From Sabellastarte sp. h YS-2021 (Eukaryota > Annelida > Polychaeta > Sabellida > Sabellidae), in NCBI GenBank assembly GCA_964017235.1, contig OZ024930.1, positions 155,806,221 through 155,870,220 on the forward strand: a DNA stretch of 64,000 bases, given 5' to 3'. The notes below the pieces were generated by a model, which worked only from the letters and a program-made list of their open reading frames with translations, did no database searches and was not told where the DNA came from. The position numbers and the translations under genes were made by a program. Every line of letters starts with the position of its first letter. Within the stretch, counting starts at the first letter, position 1. Positions 59,395-64,000 of the stretch are shown here, piece after piece.

Positions 59395-59575
59395 TATTTA
59401 TTTGGGCTTTCAACACTAGTACAGATCATATCATGATGGGTAGTTTGGTGGGCGGAAGAAACTAGTACATACAATTGGTCAAGGTTGTGTACTGTAAACT
59501 GCTGACCATCAGTAAGCAAGTGCCAACTTTCCCACATAAAGTCCGGGGTTTGAACCGCCAATCTCTGATGTGCTT
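59395..59575 (-). mobile_element. tRNA-derived SINE, family 1, 5'-truncated copy
   Basis: On the - strand: B box GGTTCAAACCC (about 59545), CAGTTTACAGTACACAACC, then a tail complementary to TTTATTTATTTGGGC. The A-box part is missing. Confidence 0.85.
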
Positions 59576-61027
59576 TAGAGGCTCCTAATAAAGGGGAGAT
59601 AAAGTACCATGAAAGTTCAATTGGAATTACAATTAAATTTCAATAGAATTGCAATCTAAAGGTGATTAGTTGCATATATTTGAATACAAATAAGCTGCAT
59701 GAAAGGTTAAATAAGGGTTAAATATATGTTTAATTGTGTTATTAATCTCTTTCAGTCAAGGCCTTTTGCAGGCATATTTTATATGCAAAACTGGAGTGTA
59801 AGGGAAGGGAATTAGATTCACCCCTTGCAGTTAGTACGTAAAAGTAATTTTTAGGTTTGACTTTGCTGATATAGTTGAATAGAATGAAGTTAAATCTCAC
59901 AAGAAACTTCTACTTAATCTGGAATTCAAGGTAACAGGCTTAATTCCAATGGACCTCCTAATATCTAACCAGAGTCTTTTGTTTGAGTAATTAGTGTCAA
60001 AATTTTATTCTCATTGACCTGATCACAATTGGACAATTTGCAATGAAATTAAGCAATTTTAAAACTGAATATTTTATTTGGTATCTTGCAAAAGTTGCAG
60101 GCAGTCTATGTATGTCATTTCTACAAATAGTGTCAGTGCAAATTGGCTTTAAGGTATTTAGTGAATAATGAGATGTAGGGAAAGACTAACTCCGTAGTGC
60201 ATTATATCACACACAGCTTTACTGAGTAGCTGACATTTAGAAAGAAGCTTAAAGAAACATTCATCATTTGGTAACTCTATTTCCATGGACCAATAAAATT
60301 ATGACAAGATTTTGAAACCAAAACATAAGAGGTACAAAATGATTGAGATTCTGTTGTGTTAGTGTAAGCTATAAGCCAACAAATTTTGAAAAGATTCCAA
60401 ATGTAGGTGTCAAGGATGATAAGAAGTCAGTTTTTCACACCCATCGATGGTAAAGCTTTCAAAACAATATAATTTCTGCCTTCACTATTATGTTACTTCT
60501 AAAAAGGTGAAGGACATCAAAATAGAATAAGAACAGAAATTGTCAATGACTACATCAGATTACGGAAGAACAGTAAAGCCAAGGCTCATAGTTTTTCATA
60601 CTTGTTGACTTAATATCTCACTAAATTGAGATTATTATCTTGATTTGTCGAATCAGTAAGTAGATCAATTAAAATAATATAATATTGATTTATCGAGATA
60701 GCCAGTCAGTCAGTCAACAATTATTAAAAAAAGTTTAACCTTGGCCCTACTTCTCTTCCATATCAGGCTACAATATTCAGTGTAATTACTTTATTGAAAC
60801 TGAATTGTGATCGTCTAGTTTTGTACTCATTCTATTAAAAGGATGTGAGTAAATAACTAAAATATTATATGCCAAACTGGCAGTTTACTTTTTGAAAATG
60901 TGAAACTGAGTGCTGAAAATGAATAAGTTAACAACGGTCCGAATAAATTCCTGTTCTCTTGGACCATCTTTGGTCAAACAAAACACATGAAAAAATGCAG
61001 TAATGTGGATGAATTCTCAACATATAG
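59576..61027. other. Non-coding stretch, no feature seen
   Basis: AT-rich sequence without recognised genes or repeats. Confidence 0.55.
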
Positions 61028-61285
61028 AACAAGAGCACCTGAAAAGGGTATGCCTACGCCAAAGACAAAGATGTCCAATATTTCTTATGAGTGTATTGAT
61101 GAAATAATCATTTAAGCAAATTCCCGGATCCAGATAGTGATCCAGATCAGGGCAAAAATGGAACTACCTGTTCATTGTGCGAGTGGTAACATATGATTAT
61201 TTCATTGAATCCATCCATAGCTTTTCGAGTTATTTTGCAAACAGACAGAGAAATATATCACACCAAAACATAACCTCCTTGAGGT
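61028..61285 (+). repeat. Probable dispersed repeat (GGATCCAGATAGTGATCCAG type)
   Basis: AAGAGCACCTGAAAAGGGTA, CCGGATCCAGATAGTGATCC, TCGAGTTATTTTGCAAACAG and AAAACATAACCTCCTT resemble a dispersed repeat I recall from aquatic animal genomes. There is only one copy here, so the call rests on memory. Confidence 0.4.
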
Positions 61286-62434
61286 AACTACATGTACCTT
61301 ACAAAACAACTTTTGCAAGCCATCTCAAAATCGGGGTACATCCGTGCTGGCTTTTTGAGAAGGTGTGAATTAGGGTGCTGTGTGTATCTTCTGCCGCCCC
61401 ATGTCTCAGACAAATTTAGCATTGTTGTGGCTCTGCACTGAAATTGTTCCTTCATTGTTGGGATTTACATGCTGGATAGGTGCAGAGAGAGTAACATTAA
61501 GCTGTTATCCAAATGACAAAGGTTTTGGCCTGTGTATGAGTTTTTGTTCCCAAATATAGCGTGTCCAAATTACAGTACACTTGGGAGTACGTTTTTGTGC
61601 ACTTTGTTTAAGAATTTAGGTACTAGGTTTTACGTTTGTAGTGACATTTAACAGATAGTGCATGGATGTAACAGCATTTATGTAAAAGTTCAAATTTTAG
61701 AAAACCATTAATTTATTGCACAGAATAAGAATACCTTTAATTCACTCTAAATAATAAATTTGGTCTATTGAAAGATGAGAAAAAGTATTACTTCATTTCT
61801 GGGTTGATGTATGAAGTGTATCTTTATAGTTTTATGAAAAGCAGAGTATAAAGGCCACAGCTACTCTTCATTCAGCTTATTGTTTAAAGAAGAAACAATG
61901 ACCCATTCATATGGTGTCTTGTATTGTATGATTTAACATCGTTTTTAACATCGTGTCTGGAATGCAGACAATGTATAAACGTTTTTTAGCCATACAGAAT
62001 AAATTGTAAAGAGTGTTATTGCTTTAGACAGTCTAGCAGCTTTGTCTGAAAATCTTCATATTGCGTCTAGAAGGCAGAGCAAGTGGACTGTTTTGCTGAT
62101 TAGACTCAAGTGAGTATTACACAAAATTTTACTTTGTGTGTTCCCAGTACACATTTTTGGCTTTTGCAAACATTTTATATTATATATTCAGTTGTAACTA
62201 CTTTTATTATTTAATGCAGTCACTATTACCTTGTCACCATGTTCAACACTCTTATTATTAATCCTATTGCTTAGCTGCTTCAGCTATTTGCAGCTTAGAC
62301 TGCTATAATTTATCATAGTAACTTTTTTATCTCTTATTTCTACTATAATTTTTAAATTATTACTCTTTTGTGTAATAAACATGCACACATCGAATTGTCG
62401 TGTCCATTATGTCATTGTAATCTATGAGTAAAGT
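61286..62434. other. Non-coding stretch, no feature seen
   Basis: No gene or repeat recognised before the LINE remnant. Confidence 0.55.
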
Positions 62435-64000
62435 GTGTTATTAAGTGTCCGTATTCTGAATACAGACTCCAAAATTTTGGCAAAAGTCTTACCAGAAAGA
62501 CTAAGAACCGTTTTACATGAAATTATCAATCCAGATCAAATTGGCTATATGAAAAATAGATACTGTGATGAAAATACTACACTAATTGCTGATGTAGTAG
62601 AATTTTGTAAGATAAAAAACTTTTCATGTATTATATTATTAGTAGATTCTGAAAAAGCATTTGACAAAGTCGATTGGTCCTGCCTTAATAAAACAATTAA
62701 GAAATAAGGCTTTGGTAGTGCTCTTAAAAATAGATCTCAGTGCTCTATAAAAATTTGGAGAGTTGTGTTACTAATAATGGCTACATGTCATCATACTTTA
62801 AATTATCTAAGGACATCAGACAGGAGAAAGTCCGATAAGTGCATTGCTCTTCTTATTGATAATTGGAATTATTGCCATAATTTTTAGACAATCAGATAAT
62901 ATAAAGGGTGTCCATATCAATGGAATCAATATAAAACTGTCAGTGAGCTGATGACATGACTCTGTTTTGAATGAAACTGAAGCTGTTACCTTTTCAATTC
63001 AGCTTTTTGAAGAATTCTACAGATATGCAGGATTAAAGCTTAATAAATCAAAAACTGTAGCTTTTATTACTGAAAGAGTTAATCCTAAGGCCTACCAAGA
63101 TAATACACTGGGAGTAGATTGGACCTTTAAAGAATTTAAAACTCTGGGTGCCTGGTTTTCTTCAAATGTAAATGAAACATATCAACTCAACATTGCAGAA
63201 AAAATTGATACAATCAAAATTATTCTGAGGACCTGGTCATCTAGATCCTTAACATTAAAAGGAAACGTAACAGTACTAAAATCATTAATTGTTCCACAAA
63301 TTCTTCAGTTGGCTTCAATTGTACCCTTCAGTCAAAAACCTGTGTCTGATCTGGAAAATTTATTTTATAGTTTCATATGGACCAAAAAACATCTTGTTTA
63401 AAAAAAACTTAAATTTTACCTCATGAGCTTGGTGGTTTAAAAATGGTGTCTGTACTACAAATAATTGAAACAGCAAAAATCATGTGGAAAGTGGAAGGTT
63501 ATTTCCTTTGAATTAATAGGCTTAAATAGAGATCAACTATTGAAATGGATGCCATTATGTTACATTGACAATAATGCCAAAGGAATTTTTTTACAAAAAT
63601 ATGTTAACAATTTGGTCTGCATTTTTAAAGAAAACTCCAGAAAATTTAAATATGAATGATTTTTTGATGAAAGCTTATTTGAAAAAAACCCAACTATTTC
63701 CTGTAGGAGACAAACCAATAACCAAAATGATATGACAACATTTCAGTGAATTTGAGAACTGTAGAATAAGAGACATCTGGAATCAGGATAATAAACCTGT
63801 CAAAAGTAAAACAGAATTGGAACAATAATGTTCTTCCAGACATGCTATATAACCAAATATATAGTACAACAAACAGTACATAGAAAATTAAAGGGGTCCA
63901 ATGCACTTTTGCCTCTTCATGTTTTTGCAAATATTCCAGCAAATGTCTCTCAAATTTAAGTAAAGTTAAAAGTTCTGAGGTTTATAAATATCTCACCATT
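62435..64000 (+). pseudogene. Decayed L1/Tx1-like LINE reverse transcriptase, cut by the window edge
   Basis: The frame starts inside the RT domain: LNTDSKILAKVLPERLRTVL, INPDQIGYMKNRY, LLVDSEKAFDKVDWSCL (RT motif A). After a stop and shifts, SPISALLFLLIIGIIA and ADDMTLF (YADD box, about 62950) are readable. Then GLKLNKSKTVAF, FKTLGAWFS, LRTWSSRSLTLKGNVTVLKS and FYSFIWTKK, the C-terminal block typical of L1/Tx1 elements. The 5' part is missing and the 3' part continues beyond 64000. Confidence 0.88.

Overview
This is a window of an AT-rich, intron-rich animal nuclear genome with spliced genes, tRNA-derived SINEs, LINEs, DIRS-type retrotransposons and satellite-carrying repeats. The repeat mix (DIRS elements, a CR1/L2-group LINE with a 2A-like motif, hairpin-capped elements with 146-170 bp tandem cores, SINEs ending in a LINE-like tail) fits a marine invertebrate. 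A lophotrochozoan such as a mollusc is my best guess, but the sequence alone does not settle the taxon.

Only two host genes are supported, and they face each other tail to tail. (1) An NDRG-family gene on the + strand: six 3' coding exons between 2832 and 11604 encode the last 188 residues; the 5' exons lie left of the window. (2) A calmodulin-like protein with six EF-hands on the - strand: five coding exons between 54649 and 23328 give a complete 224-residue protein with matching splice phases. Introns 1 and 2 of the second gene are 13.2 kb and 16.9 kb and are filled with transposable elements. These exons are too short to stand out as open frames; I found them by splice sites and family similarity.

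Left part (1-23 kb): the right end of a DIRS element (1-634), a satellite element (to about 1690), a SINE (1778-2105), then the NDRG exons. Their introns hold a 169-bp satellite element (3536-5707), a hAT-type MITE with an 8-bp target duplication (8279-8640), a hairpin-bounded element (9415-10695) and a 34-bp minisatellite. Downstream are a 146-bp tandem array (12017-13870), a 515-bp direct duplication (14071-15477), two MITEs, and a 3.2-kb element with a 168-bp array (18445-21690). Several satellite elements have hairpins at their ends and some share ends while carrying unrelated cores; I infer Helentron-associated (HINE/pearl-like) elements.

Middle (24.4-48.3 kb): three DIRS-type elements (A, B, C), each with gag-like, RT-RNase H and overlapping tyrosine-recombinase regions and inverted terminal repeats. 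B sits inside the terminal inverted-repeat region of A. B is split by a 3.8-kb CR1/L2-group LINE with an uninterrupted 1028-codon frame on the - strand; A and C each carry a tRNA-derived SINE. All three DIRS copies are broken, in different places, but A and B share one 11-base recombinase deletion.

Right part (48.3-64 kb): decayed satellites, a nested set of large inverted repeats (51.1-54.2 kb) around an old CR1/L2-group fragment, the first coding exon of the EF-hand gene (54.5 kb), three SINE copies, long stretches with no gene I can see, and the start of a decayed L1/Tx1-like LINE running off the right edge.
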